From positions 1 through 26,037 of the forward strand of contig CAZCPY010000036.1 of assembly GCA_964499865.1 (NCBI GenBank): 26,037 nucleotides of DNA. The letters run 5' to 3'. The notes under the pieces were generated by a model. It saw nothing but the letters and a program-made list of their open reading frames with translations. It was not told the DNA's origin and did not search any database. The position numbers and the translations under genes were made by a program. The number at the start of each line of letters is the position of its first letter. Within the stretch, counting starts at the first letter, position 1. Shown piece by piece: positions 1 through 8,010 of this stretch. The stretch comes from JANOGU01 sp964499865. GTDB lineage: Bacteria > Pseudomonadota > Alphaproteobacteria > Rhodobacterales > Rhodobacteraceae.

Positions 1-2
1 GC

Positions 3-596
3 GCCGACGTGCTGGCCCGCACGCTGGAACGCTGCGCGGTCAAGGTCGAGATCCTGGGCTTTACCACCCGCGCCTGGAAGGGCGGGCAGAGCCGCGAGAA
101 GTGGCTGGCCGCCGGGCGGCCCGCCGGTCCGGGCCGCCTGAACGACCTGCGCCACATCGTCTACAAGTCCGCGGATGCGCCCTGGCGGCGGGTGCGGGCG
201 AACCTGGGCCTGATGATGAAGGAGGGCCTGCTCAAGGAGAACATCGACGGCGAGGCGCTGGAATGGGCGCACCGCCGGGCCGTGGCGCGGCGCGAGGCGC
301 GCAAGATCCTGATGGTGATTTCCGACGGGGCGCCGGTGGATGATAGCACGCTGTCGGTCAACCCCTCGAACTTCCTGGAAAAACACCTGCGCGACGTGAT
401 CGCCATGGTGGAACGCCGCCGCGCGGTGGAACTGATCGCCATCGGCATCGGCCATGACGTCACGCGCTACTACCAGCGCGCCGTGACGATCACCGATGTG
501 GAACAGCTTGCCGGCGCGATGACCGAACAGCTTGCGGGCCTGTTCGAGGTCGATCCCAAGAAGCGCGCCCGCGCGCTTGGCCGCCGCGCGGCCTGA
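3..596 (+). CDS. cobT: Cobaltochelatase subunit CobT, C-terminal part (5' truncated by window)
   Basis: This is the C-terminal ~197 residues of CobT, a subunit of the aerobic CobNST cobaltochelatase that inserts Co2+ into hydrogenobyrinic acid a,c-diamide during cobalamin synthesis. The frame is open from base 3 (A-D-V-L-A-R-T-L-E-R-C), and the GTG at 9 is an internal Val codon, so the real start lies upstream of the window. The visible part is the von Willebrand factor A-type domain: VEILGFTTRAWKGGQSREKW, then ARKILMVISDGAPVDDSTLS, then VELIAIGIGHDVTRYYQRA near the end. CobT works with the AAA+ subunit CobS in the cytoplasm. The next gene starts 15 nt after the stop on the same strand, so co-transcription is plausible, although the functions are unrelated. 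The family call is firm because these blocks are highly conserved in alphaproteobacterial CobT. Confidence 0.93.
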   Translation, partial: ADVLARTLERCAVKVEILGFTTRAWKGGQSREKWLAAGRPAGPGRLNDLRHIVYKSADAPWRRVRANLGLMMKEGLLKENIDGEALEWAHRRAVARREARKILMVISDGAPVDDSTLSVNPSNFLEKHLRDVIAMVERRRAVELIAIGIGHDVTRYYQRAVTITDVEQLAGAMTEQLAGLFEVDPKKRARALGRRAA

Positions 597-611
597 TCCT
601 GCGGGGGGCCC

Positions 612-2402
612 ATGTTCCAGACCTTCGAGACCACCGCCGCGCCCGAGCAGGGCCCGCCCCGGCTGGCCGCCCTGCGGACGGCGCTGGCGGGGGCGGGGCT
701 GGCGGGGTTCCTGGTGCCGCGCGCCGATGCGCATCAGGGCGAATATGTGGCAGCGCGGGACGAACGGCTGTCCTGGCTGACCGGCTTCACCGGGTCGGCG
801 GGGTTCTGCATCGTGCTGCCGCAGGTGGCGGGCGTCTTCATCGACGGGCGCTACCGCGTGCAGGTCAAGGCGCAGGTGGCGGCAGACTTCACCCCGGTGG
901 ACTGGCCCGAGACGAAACCCGGCGACTGGATCAGGGCGCATCTTGACACCGGTCAGATCGGGTTCGACCCCTGGCTGCACACGGTCGAGGAGATCGGCAA
1001 GCTTGAGACGGCACTCGAGGGAAGCGGCATAAACCTTATCCCTACAAGCAATTTCGTCGATTCGATCTGGCCAGACCAGCCCGCCCCTCCGGTCGGTGCG
1101 GCCTTCGTCCATCCCGACACCCTGGCCGGGCGAACTGCCCTGGACAAGCGGGCGGACCTGGCCGGGGGTCTGCGCAGGGCCGGGCACCGGGCGGCGGTGC
1201 TGACGCTGCCCGACTCGATCTGCTGGCTGTTGAACATCCGCGGCGCGGATGTGCCGAAAAACCCGGTGGTGCAGGGCTTTGCCGTCCTGTCCGACAGCGG
1301 CCGCGTCACCCTGTTCGCCGACCCGGCCAAGGTCGGCGACACGCTGCGCGCCCACCTCGGCCCCGAGGTCACGCTGCTTCCGCCCTCGGCCTTCGTCCCT
1401 GCGCTGCGCAGCCTGCAGGGCCCGGTGCGGGTGGACCGCGCCACGGCACCCCTCGCCGTCAGCCGCGAGCTTCTCGCGGCAGGCGTGGAGGTCGCCTTCG
1501 CCGACGACCCCTGCCGCCTGCCCAAGGCCTGCAAGACCGCGGCCGAGATCGCCGCCACCCGCGCGGCGCATCTGCGCGACGGGGCGGCGGTGACCGAGTT
1601 TCTGGCCTGGCTGGACGGTGCGGACCCCGCGGGCCTGACGGAAATCGCCGTGGTGCGCGCGCTGGAGGGCTTTCGCCGGGCGACGGACGCGCTGCACGAC
1701 ATCGCCTTCGACACGATCTGCGGATCGGGGCCGAACGGCGCGATCATCCACTACCGCGTGACCGGGGCGACCGACCGGCGGTTGCGGACGGGCGAGCTTC
1801 TGCTCGTCGATTCGGGCGCGCAGTACCGCGACGGCACGACCGACATCACCCGCACCATCGCGCTGGGGCCCCCGGGGGCCGAAGAGGCGGATGCCTACAC
1901 CCGCGTGCTGCAGGGCCTGATCGCCATCTCGCGCGCGCGCTTTCCCCGCGGCCTCGCCGGCCGCGACCTCGATGCGCTGGCGCGCCAGCATCTCTGGGCG
2001 GCGGGGATGGACTACGACCACGGCACCGGCCACGGCGTCGGCGCCTTCCTGTCGGTGCACGAGGGGCCCCAGCGGCTGTCGCGGCTGTCGGAGGTGCCGC
2101 TCGAGCCGGGCATGATCCTGTCGAACGAACCCGGCTACTACCGCGAGGGCGCCTTCGGGATCAGACTCGAGAACCTGATCGTGGTCGAGGAGGCACCGCG
2201 GGGCGTGGACGACCGCAGGCAGTTGCGGTTCGAGACGCTGACCTTCGCCCCCTTCGACCGCCGCCTGATCCGCGCCGACCGCCTGTCGCCCGACGAACGC
2301 GACTGGCTGAACGCCTATCACGCCGCAGTCGCCGCGAAGATCGGCCCGCGGCTGTCTGCGGCCGCACGGGACTGGCTTTCCGCCGCGACCGCCCCAGTTT
2401 GA
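612..2402 (+). CDS. Xaa-Pro aminopeptidase (M24B family aminopeptidase P)
   Basis: A 596-residue cytosolic metallopeptidase that releases N-terminal residues preceding proline. The length fits the long three-domain aminopeptidase P type: two creatinase-like N-terminal domains (about residues 15-320) and a C-terminal pita-bread catalytic domain (about 325-540). The five expected dinuclear metal ligands are all present: D400 and D411 in VDSGAQYRDGTTDITRT, H474 in GTGHGVGAFLSVHEGP, E506 in SNEPGYY and E520 in IRLENL. An ATG at 612 follows a G-rich ribosome binding site (GGGGGG at 603-608). The gene lies 15 nt after cobT and 23 nt before the DUF427 gene, all on the plus strand. No signal peptide is visible. 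Substrate specificity beyond X-Pro cannot be read from the sequence. Confidence 0.93.
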   Translation: MFQTFETTAAPEQGPPRLAALRTALAGAGLAGFLVPRADAHQGEYVAARDERLSWLTGFTGSAGFCIVLPQVAGVFIDGRYRVQVKAQVAADFTPVDWPETKPGDWIRAHLDTGQIGFDPWLHTVEEIGKLETALEGSGINLIPTSNFVDSIWPDQPAPPVGAAFVHPDTLAGRTALDKRADLAGGLRRAGHRAAVLTLPDSICWLLNIRGADVPKNPVVQGFAVLSDSGRVTLFADPAKVGDTLRAHLGPEVTLLPPSAFVPALRSLQGPVRVDRATAPLAVSRELLAAGVEVAFADDPCRLPKACKTAAEIAATRAAHLRDGAAVTEFLAWLDGADPAGLTEIAVVRALEGFRRATDALHDIAFDTICGSGPNGAIIHYRVTGATDRRLRTGELLLVDSGAQYRDGTTDITRTIALGPPGAEEADAYTRVLQGLIAISRARFPRGLAGRDLDALARQHLWAAGMDYDHGTGHGVGAFLSVHEGPQRLSRLSEVPLEPGMILSNEPGYYREGAFGIRLENLIVVEEAPRGVDDRRQLRFETLTFAPFDRRLIRADRLSPDERDWLNAYHAAVAAKIGPRLSAAARDWLSAATAPV

Positions 2403-2425
2403 CGCCGGAAAGAGGAGACCGCCCG

Positions 2426-2761
2426 ATGCCGCATGTCACCGTCACCCCCGCGCCCGGCACCTGGGTCGCCCGCACCGGCGGCGCGGTGATCGCCGAAAGC
2501 CGCAATGCGCTTCTGCTGCACGAAGGCGGGCGGCCGCCGGTCGTCTACTTTCCCCGCGCCGATGTGGCGACGGCGATGCTGGACCGCACCGACCGCGGCT
2601 CGAGCTGCGGCTTCAAGGGGCAGGCGAGCTATTTCTCGATCGTCACGCCCGACGGGCGGATGGAGAATGTCGTCTGGTCCTACGAGACGCCCAGGGACGA
2701 GGTGGCCGCCATCGCCGGGCACCTGGCCTTCTACCCCGCGGTGACGGTGGAGCGCGTCTAG
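2426..2761 (+). CDS. DUF427 domain-containing protein
   Basis: A 111-residue protein of the DUF427 family (small beta-tent fold proteins of unknown biochemical role). Recognisable family features are the N-terminal VRTGGAVIAES-like strand (here ARTGGAVIAESRNALLL), the PPVVYFPRADV segment, the CGFKGQASYFS block and YETPRDEVAAIAGHLAFYP near the C-terminus. The ATG at 2426 is preferred over an upstream in-frame start at 2399, because AGAGGAG at 2411-2417 sits 8 nt before it and the family's conserved sequence begins just after. The stop codon overlaps that of the convergent sufE gene through a shared CTAG (2758-2761). No function can be assigned from the sequence. Confidence 0.85.
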   Translation: MPHVTVTPAPGTWVARTGGAVIAESRNALLLHEGGRPPVVYFPRADVATAMLDRTDRGSSCGFKGQASYFSIVTPDGRMENVVWSYETPRDEVAAIAGHLAFYPAVTVERV

Positions 2762-3153
2762 GCGACCGCGCGGATGCGGGCGACCATCGCCCGCAGGCCG
2801 TTCGACCGCTGCGCCGACAGGTGCCTGTCCAGCCCCAGGCGCGCCAGTTCCGCCCCCGCATCGACCGCGCGCACCTGATCGGGCGTCAGCCCCGCATAGA
2901 GCGCGTGCAGCACGGCGATCAGGCCGCGCACGATCATCGCATCGCTGTCGCCGTGAAAGTCGAAACGGCCGCCCGGCATCGGATGCAGCCAGACCTGGCT
3001 GGCGCAGCCGGTGACCCTGGTGGCCTCGGTCTTCAGCGCCTCGGGCATCGGCGGCAGGGCGCGGCCAAGCTCGATCACATGGCGGTAGCGGTCTTCCCAG
3101 TCGTCCAGGAAGGCGAAGGTCTCGGCGATGTCTTCGAACGCGGGGCTGGCCAT
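2758..3153 (-). CDS. sufE: SufE family cysteine desulfurase sulfur acceptor
   Basis: A 131-residue SufE-like protein. SufE accepts the persulfide sulfur from a SufS-type cysteine desulfurase and passes it to the Fe-S scaffold in the cytoplasm. The diagnostic features are the N-terminal DWEDRYRHVIELGRALPPMP block, the active-site cysteine C50 in VTGCASQVWL (E. coli SufE uses C51), and the helix IVRGLIAVLHALYAGLTPDQV. Length and motif order match the family. It stands alone on the minus strand, away from any visible suf operon, and overlaps the convergent DUF427 gene by 4 nt. It shares a 104-nt divergent upstream region with the lipoprotein gene at 3258. Confidence 0.92.
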   Translation of the reverse strand: MASPAFEDIAETFAFLDDWEDRYRHVIELGRALPPMPEALKTEATRVTGCASQVWLHPMPGGRFDFHGDSDAMIVRGLIAVLHALYAGLTPDQVRAVDAGAELARLGLDRHLSAQRSNGLRAMVARIRAVA

Positions 3154-3257
3154 GTCGGGCGAGGTAGCGCCCGCGGGGCGAAAGGTCCAGCGCGCGGCTT
3201 TTCATCCGGCCCGCCTTGGGCTACCCAAAGGCGGAACCTCGACACCACGGGCCGAAG

Positions 3258-3716
3258 ATGCGCGTCACCCTCCTCGCTTCCCTTGCGGCGCTGATGCTGC
3301 TGTCGGCCTGCGGGTCGCGGCTGAACCCGGTCAACTGGTTCGGGCCCCGCGAACAGGCCGAACGCAAGGTGGCGGCGGAAAGCGGCATCCCGGCGGCGCT
3401 GGCGGACCAGCGGCTGCCGGTCCGCCAGGTCACCCGCGCGGTGCTGGAGCCGATGCCGGGCGGGGTGATCCTGCGCGCCACGGGCCTGCCGCCGACGCAG
3501 GGCTACTGGGATGCCGAACTGGTGGCCCGCCCGGTGGACGAGAACGGCATCCTCGTCTTCGACTTCCGCGTCTTCCCGCCGGTCACGGATCAGCCTGCCT
3601 CGACCGAGGTGTCGCGCGAGGTGGTGGTGGCAACCTTCATTTCCGACATCCGGCTGGCGCAGGTCGCGGGCATCGTCGTGCAGGGCGAGACGAACAGCCT
3701 GTCGCCGCGGCGCTGA
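3258..3716 (+). CDS. Small putative lipoprotein, function unknown
   Basis: A 152-residue protein starting with a lipoprotein signal (MRVTLLASLAALMLLSACGS). The lipobox LSAC places the lipidated cysteine at residue 18. After the signal come residues of mixed character with predicted beta segments (VILRATGLPPTQGYWDAELV, LVFDFRVFPP) and no recognised catalytic motif. The ATG at 3258 is chosen because the signal peptide begins exactly there; an in-frame start at 3216 would bury it. The protein is probably anchored in the envelope, either inner or outer membrane. Similar small lipoproteins next to rnd occur in Rhodobacterales (recalled, not checked). It ends 7 nt before the convergent rnd gene. 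No function is assigned. Confidence 0.8.
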   Translation: MRVTLLASLAALMLLSACGSRLNPVNWFGPREQAERKVAAESGIPAALADQRLPVRQVTRAVLEPMPGGVILRATGLPPTQGYWDAELVARPVDENGILVFDFRVFPPVTDQPASTEVSREVVVATFISDIRLAQVAGIVVQGETNSLSPRR

Positions 3717-3723
3717 GCGCGCG

Positions 3724-4881
3724 CTACAGCCGCACCACCTTCACCGACTGCCCCTTCGCCGTCAGCGCGATCTCGCCGCGGCAGAGGCGCAGCGCGTCCT
3801 CGCCGAAGACCTCGCCGCGCCAGCCGCGGGTCAGCGCACCGTCCAGCGCGCCGCCCGCCATCGCGTCGAGATCGGCGGCCGAGGCGATCAGGCGGGGGGC
3901 CACGCCCAGGGTCTCGGCCTTGGCCTTCAGCAGCACGCGCAGCAGGTCGGCAAGCGCGGGGTTGACCTGCGGCTGGTCGCCGTCAGCCGGCGGCCTGGGC
4001 AGCGCCTCGGCCGGCAGGGCCATCGCCGTCCTGACCGCCGCGAGGATGCCGTCCGCGATCTCGCCCCGCCGCCCCTCGCGCAAGAGAAGCCGCGATTTGC
4101 CCAGGTCTTCGTGCGTCGCCGGGCGGGTGGAGGCGAGCTCCAGAAGTGCGTCGTCCTTCAGCACGCGCGACCGCGGCACGTTGTCGCGCTGCGCATGGGC
4201 CTCGCGGAACCGCGCCAGTTCGCGCACCACGGCCAGGAAGCGGCCGGAGGTGGAGCGCGTCTTGATCCGCGTCCAGGCATCCTCGGGCGTCACGGTATAG
4301 GTCGCGGGGTCGGTCAGCAGCGCCAGTTCCTCGGCCACCCAGGGCGCGCGGCCGTTCTTTTCCAGTTGCGCGGCCAGGCTTTCGTAGATCACCCGCAGGT
4401 GGGTCACGTCCGCCAGCGCATATTCCGCCTGCGCCTCGGTCAGCGGGCGGCGCGACCAGTCGGTGAAGCGCGAGGTCTTGTCGAGCGGCTGGTGCGCGAT
4501 GCGCCGCACCAGCGTCTCGTAGCCCGCCTGTTCGCCATAGCCGCAGACCATCGCCGCGACCTGGGTGTCGAACAGCGGCTTGGGAAAGACGCGGCCTTCG
4601 ACCCAGAAGATCTCCAGATCCTGCCGGGCGGCGTGGAAGACCTTGACCACCGCCTCGTCGCGGAAGAGGTCGTAGAGGGGTTCAAGGCTCATCCCCTCGC
4701 CCAGGATCGGGTCGATCAGCACCGCCTCGCCGGTCTTGCCGGGCAGCGCGGCCTGGATCAGGCACAGCCTTGACCAGTAGGTGCGTTCGCGCAGGAATTC
4801 GGTGTCGAGCGTGACATAGGGGCACTGACGGGCGGCGGCGCAGAAATCGGCAAGGTCTTCGGTCGTGGTGATCGTGCGCAT
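3724..4881 (-). CDS. rnd: Ribonuclease D
   Basis: A 385-residue 3'-5' exoribonuclease of the DEDDy (RNase D) family, acting in 3' maturation of tRNA precursors and other small stable RNAs. All exonuclease motifs are visible: Exo I with D26 and E28 in LDTEFLRE, Exo II with D88 in VFHAARQDLEIF, and Exo III with Y154 and D158 in YALADVTHL. An HRDC-type helical region follows (around residues 205-285, including ARFREAHAQRDNVPRSRVLKD-like sequence). The length is normal for the family. The ATG at 4881 is preceded by AGGATGG, a good ribosome binding site. The gene is convergent with the lipoprotein gene and divergent from the MFS gene. Confidence 0.95.
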   Translation of the reverse strand: MRTITTTEDLADFCAAARQCPYVTLDTEFLRERTYWSRLCLIQAALPGKTGEAVLIDPILGEGMSLEPLYDLFRDEAVVKVFHAARQDLEIFWVEGRVFPKPLFDTQVAAMVCGYGEQAGYETLVRRIAHQPLDKTSRFTDWSRRPLTEAQAEYALADVTHLRVIYESLAAQLEKNGRAPWVAEELALLTDPATYTVTPEDAWTRIKTRSTSGRFLAVVRELARFREAHAQRDNVPRSRVLKDDALLELASTRPATHEDLGKSRLLLREGRRGEIADGILAAVRTAMALPAEALPRPPADGDQPQVNPALADLLRVLLKAKAETLGVAPRLIASAADLDAMAGGALDGALTRGWRGEVFGEDALRLCRGEIALTAKGQSVKVVRL

Positions 4882-5031
4882 GGGCCATCCTTCGGTGCGG
4901 GGTCATCCCGCGGCTCAGGGCCGCTATAGGGGGCCGTGGCCACGATGAAAAGCCCCGACGCAGGGCGCGCCCGGCACTGGCGCGGGGCGGCGGGATGCGC
5001 GAGGCCTTGGCGCATGGGACAGGGAATCGCC

Positions 5032-6210
5032 ATGCCGCCGCGGCGGATCGCGCATCTGATCGTCGCGCTGGGGATCACGCAGGTCGTGGGCTACGGCACG
5101 CTGTACTACGCCTTCGGCGTGGTCGTGGCGCGGCTGTCGGGCGACCTCGGCATCGGCCAGCCCGCGGCCTTCGCCGCCTTTTCGCTGGCGCTGCTGGCGG
5201 GCGGGGCGGCGGCGCCTTTCGTCGGGCGGGCGATCGACCGGCACGGGGCCGCGCCGGTGATGGCGGCGGGGTCGGCGGGGGCGGCGCTGGCGCTGGCGGT
5301 CCTGTCGCAGGTGCAGGGGCTGGCGGGACTGGTGGCGGCGCTGCTGCTGGCCGAGGTCGTGGCGGCCATGGTGCTGTACGACGCGGCCTTCGCCGCGCTG
5401 GCGCAGGGGGCGGGGGCGGCGGGGGCACGACGGGCGATCACGCTGATGACGCTGATCGGCGGCTTTGCCTCGACCGTCTTCTGGCCCCTGACGCTGCTGC
5501 TGGCCGAGGCTTTCGGCTGGCGCGGGACCTACCTCGCCTTCGCCGCGCTGCATCTGGCCGTCTGCCTGCCCCTGCACCTGACCCTGCCGCGGGCCGCGCC
5601 CGGGGCGGCCGGGGCGGCCCCGCCCGCGCCGCCCTTCCCGCCGCTGCCGCCAGAGCGGCACGGCGCTGCGATGCTGTGGCTGGCGGTGGCCTTCGCGCTG
5701 TCGGGCGTGGTGCTGTCGGCCTTTGCGGCGCAATGGGTGCCGGTCCTGGTGGCGATGGGGCTGGCGCCTGCCGCGGCGGTCGCGGCGGGCGCGGTGATGG
5801 GGCCCGCGCAGGTCGCGGTGCGGGTGATCGACCTCGCGTTCGGGGTGCGCCACCATCCGATCTGGGCCGCGGTGCTGGCGACCGCGATGCTGGCCGCGGC
5901 GATGGCGGTGCTGTGGCTGGCGCCGCCCGGCCTGGCCGCGGCCATGGCCTTCGCGCTGTGCTTCGGTCTGGCCAGCGGGCTGAGCAGCATCGTGCGCGGG
6001 ACCGTGCCGCTGGCGCTGTTCGGGGCCGTTGGCTTCGGCGCGCGGCTGGGGCGGCTGGCCGCCACGCGGTTGGCGTCCGGGGCGGTCGCGCCCTTTGCAC
6101 TGGCGCTGTCGCTGGCCTGGCTGGGGGGCGGGGCCACGGTGGCGCTGGCGGGACTGTTGGCGCTGGCGGCGCTCGCGGCTTTTCTGCGGGTGCCGCGGGC
6201 GGGGGGCTAG
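5032..6210 (+). CDS. MFS transporter
   Basis: A ~392-residue integral membrane protein with about 12 hydrophobic segments, typical of the major facilitator superfamily. The first helix is RIAHLIVALGITQVVGYG followed by TLYYAFGVVV, and a basic motif-A-like loop (GRAIDRHGAAP) links helices 2 and 3. A central proline-rich cytoplasmic loop (APPAPPFPPLPPERHG) separates the halves. I choose the ATG at 5032 because an AGGGA-type site lies 7 nt upstream and helix 1 follows directly; ATGs at 5014 and 4936 are in frame but less likely. The substrate cannot be inferred. The stop codon overlaps that of convergent purN through CTAG (6207-6210). Confidence 0.88.
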   Translation: MPPRRIAHLIVALGITQVVGYGTLYYAFGVVVARLSGDLGIGQPAAFAAFSLALLAGGAAAPFVGRAIDRHGAAPVMAAGSAGAALALAVLSQVQGLAGLVAALLLAEVVAAMVLYDAAFAALAQGAGAAGARRAITLMTLIGGFASTVFWPLTLLLAEAFGWRGTYLAFAALHLAVCLPLHLTLPRAAPGAAGAAPPAPPFPPLPPERHGAAMLWLAVAFALSGVVLSAFAAQWVPVLVAMGLAPAAAVAAGAVMGPAQVAVRVIDLAFGVRHHPIWAAVLATAMLAAAMAVLWLAPPGLAAAMAFALCFGLASGLSSIVRGTVPLALFGAVGFGARLGRLAATRLASGAVAPFALALSLAWLGGGATVALAGLLALAALAAFLRVPRAGG

Positions 6211-6791
6211 AGTTCCAGCACCCCCGGCGCGCCCTCGGCCAGCCGCCGGACGACGGCGGGGTAAAGCCGGTGCTCGGCCTCCAGCACCCTTGCGGCCAGC
6301 GTCTGGGGCGTATCCCCCGGCAGGACCGGCACCCGCGCCTGGCCGAGGATCGGCCCGGCGTCGAGGTCGGCCGTCACCCGGTGCACGGTGCAGCCCGCCT
6401 GCGTGTCGCCCGCCGCGAGCGCCCGGGCGTGGGTGTCGAGGCCCGGGTGCTTCGGCAGCAGCGAGGGGTGGATGTTCACCAGCCGACCTTCGAAGCGGGT
6501 GACGAAGGCGGGCGTCAGGATGCGCATGAAGCCGGCAAGGCAGATCAGGTCGGGCCGTGCGGCCTCCAGCACCCCCGCCAGCGCGGCCTCGAAGGCGCCG
6601 CGGTCGCGGTGCGCCCGGTGGTCCACCACCGCCACCGGAATGCCGCGCGCGGCCGCCTTGGCCAGCCCCCCCGCGCCGGGGACGTTCGACACCACCAGCA
6701 CCGGCCGCGCCGGATGGTCGCCCGTCATGCTGTCGGCCAGCGCGGCCATGTTCGAGCCGCCACCCGAGATCAGGATGGCCGCGCGGATCAC
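6207..6791 (-). CDS. purN: Phosphoribosylglycinamide formyltransferase (GAR transformylase)
   Basis: A 194-residue PurN, which transfers a formyl group from 10-formyl-THF to GAR in step 3 of purine synthesis. The phosphate-binding loop GGGSN starts near residue 10, and the catalytic triad falls at N106, H108 (NIHPSLLPKHPG) and D144 (VTADLDAGPIL), the same numbering as E. coli PurN. The start codon is GTG at 6791-6789, embedded in a GTGA overlap with the purM stop, so translation is probably coupled to purM. The length is slightly shorter than E. coli PurN (212 residues). It converges on the MFS gene with a 4-nt tail overlap. Confidence 0.96.
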   Translation of the reverse strand: MIRAAILISGGGSNMAALADSMTGDHPARPVLVVSNVPGAGGLAKAAARGIPVAVVDHRAHRDRGAFEAALAGVLEAARPDLICLAGFMRILTPAFVTRFEGRLVNIHPSLLPKHPGLDTHARALAAGDTQAGCTVHRVTADLDAGPILGQARVPVLPGDTPQTLAARVLEAEHRLYPAVVRRLAEGAPGVLEL

Positions 6792-7828
6792 GCCAGCGTG
6801 CCGCGGTACCGGACCCCCTGCCCCGGCACAACGCGGCCCAGGGCCACGACGCGCTCACCCTGCGTGGCGAGCAGCGCCGCCAGCGGCTCGGCCCGGTCGG
6901 GATCCACCGCCAGCACCATGCCGATGCCGCAGTTGAAGGTCTTGAGCAGTTCGCCCCCGGTCATCCCCGCCGTGTCGGACAGCCAGCGGAATACCGGCGG
7001 CAGGCGCCAGGCGGTCAGGTCGATCTCGCAGGCCAACCCATCCGGCATCACCCGCGGCGGGTTCTCGGTCAGCCCGCCGCCGGTGATGTGCGCCGCGGCA
7101 TGCACGCCCCCCGCCCGGACCGCGGCCAGCAGGGGCCGCACGTAAAGCCGCGTCGGCGCCAGCAGCACGGCCCCCAGCGTGCCCTCGGCCCAGGGGCAGG
7201 GATCGGCCCAGTCCAGCCCCGCCCGTTCCACCACCTTGCGGACAAAGGAATAGCCGTTGGAATGCACCCCGTCCGAGGCGAGGCCCAGAAGGATGTCGCC
7301 CTCGGCCACGCCCTTGGGCAGGTCGCCGCCGCGTTCCATCGCACCGACGGCAAAGCCCGCAAGGTCGAAGTCCTGCCCGTGGTACATCCCCGGCATCTCG
7401 GCCGTCTCGCCGCCGACCAGCGCCGCGCCGCAGGCGGCGCAGGCGCGGGCGATGCCGTCGATGACGCGGGCGGCCTGGGCCACGTCCAGCTTGCCGGTCG
7501 CGAAATAGTCGAGGAACAGCAAGGGCTCTGCCCCCTGGCAGACCAGATCGTTGACGCACATCGCGACGAGGTCCTGGCCGATGGTGTCCAGCGCGCCGGT
7601 GTCGATGGCGATGCGCAGCTTGGTGCCCACGCCGTCGGTGGCGGCGACCAGGATCGGGTCGCGGTAGCCCGCCGCGCGCAGGTCGAACAGCGCGCCGAAG
7701 CCGCCGAGACCCGCCATCACCCCCGCCCGGCGCGAGGCCGCGGCGGCGGGCTTGATGCGTTCGACCAGCGCATTGCCCGCGTCGATGTCGACGCCGGCCT
7801 CGGCATAAGTCAGACCCTTGTGCGACAT
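6788..7828 (-). CDS. purM: Phosphoribosylformylglycinamidine cyclo-ligase (AIR synthetase)
   Basis: A 346-residue PurM, the ATP-dependent ring closure of FGAM to AIR (purine pathway step 5). Features include the N-terminal LTYAEAGVDIDAGN, the ATP/substrate block ATDGVGTKL (D65-L71), VNDLVCQGAEPLLFLDYFATGKLD, GGETAEMPGMY, GLASDGVHSNGYSFVRK and HITGGGLTENPPR. The ATG at 7828 is chosen because the conserved N-terminus begins there and AAGGGGGG lies just upstream; an earlier in-frame start would add 34 unconserved residues. purM is the first gene of a two-gene operon with purN (GTGA overlap). The 106-nt gap to the tRNA must hold both divergent promoters. Confidence 0.96.
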   Translation of the reverse strand: MSHKGLTYAEAGVDIDAGNALVERIKPAAAASRRAGVMAGLGGFGALFDLRAAGYRDPILVAATDGVGTKLRIAIDTGALDTIGQDLVAMCVNDLVCQGAEPLLFLDYFATGKLDVAQAARVIDGIARACAACGAALVGGETAEMPGMYHGQDFDLAGFAVGAMERGGDLPKGVAEGDILLGLASDGVHSNGYSFVRKVVERAGLDWADPCPWAEGTLGAVLLAPTRLYVRPLLAAVRAGGVHAAAHITGGGLTENPPRVMPDGLACEIDLTAWRLPPVFRWLSDTAGMTGGELLKTFNCGIGMVLAVDPDRAEPLAALLATQGERVVALGRVVPGQGVRYRGTLA

Positions 7829-7920
7829 GGCATGCCCCCCTTGCGCCGGCTGCGGACCCCTTAGGCCAAGCGCGCGGGGGGCGCAACGCGGGCTTGACGC
7901 GGGCCCTGCCGTCTGCGACC

Positions 7921-7937
7921 CCCGGCCCACGGCCGGG
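7921..7937 (+). other. Hairpin overlapping the tRNA 5' end
   Basis: CCCGGCC (7921-7927) and GGCCGGG (7931-7937) form a perfect 7-bp stem with a CAC triloop. The 3' arm includes the first three bases of the tRNA acceptor stem (7935-7937). It could form in the precursor before RNase P cleavage. Function is unknown, and in DNA this GC-rich it may be incidental. Confidence 0.4.
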
Positions 7938-8010
7938 CCTGTAGCTCAACGGTCAGAGCAGGGCGCTCATAACGCCTTGGTTGGGGGTTCAAATCCCTCC
8001 GGGCCTACCA
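7935..8010 (+). tRNA. tRNA with anticodon CAT, probably tRNA-Ile2 (lysidine type)
   Basis: A complete 76-nt cloverleaf with encoded CCA. Acceptor arms are 7935-7941 and 8000-8006 with discriminator A8007 and CCA 8008-8010. The D stem is GCTC/GAGC (7944-7947, 7956-7959), the anticodon stem GGGCG/CGCCT (7961-7965, 7973-7977) with loop CTCATAA and anticodon CAT at 7968-7970, and the T arm is 7983-7999 with loop TTCAAAT. The AGAGCAG...CTCATAA...TTGGT pattern resembles E. coli ileX more than elongator tRNA-Met, so C34 is probably modified to lysidine by TilS to read AUA. Elongator Met is the alternative; initiator Met is excluded because the stem lacks three consecutive G-C pairs. The opposite strand of its 3' half encodes the end of the BetI-type regulator. 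Confidence 0.93.

Noticed and set aside
7935..8010. Assignment of the CAT tRNA as initiator tRNA-fMet
   Set aside because: The anticodon stem is GGGCG/CGCCT rather than three consecutive G-C pairs next to the loop, and the first acceptor pair is G-T rather than the usual unpaired C-A.
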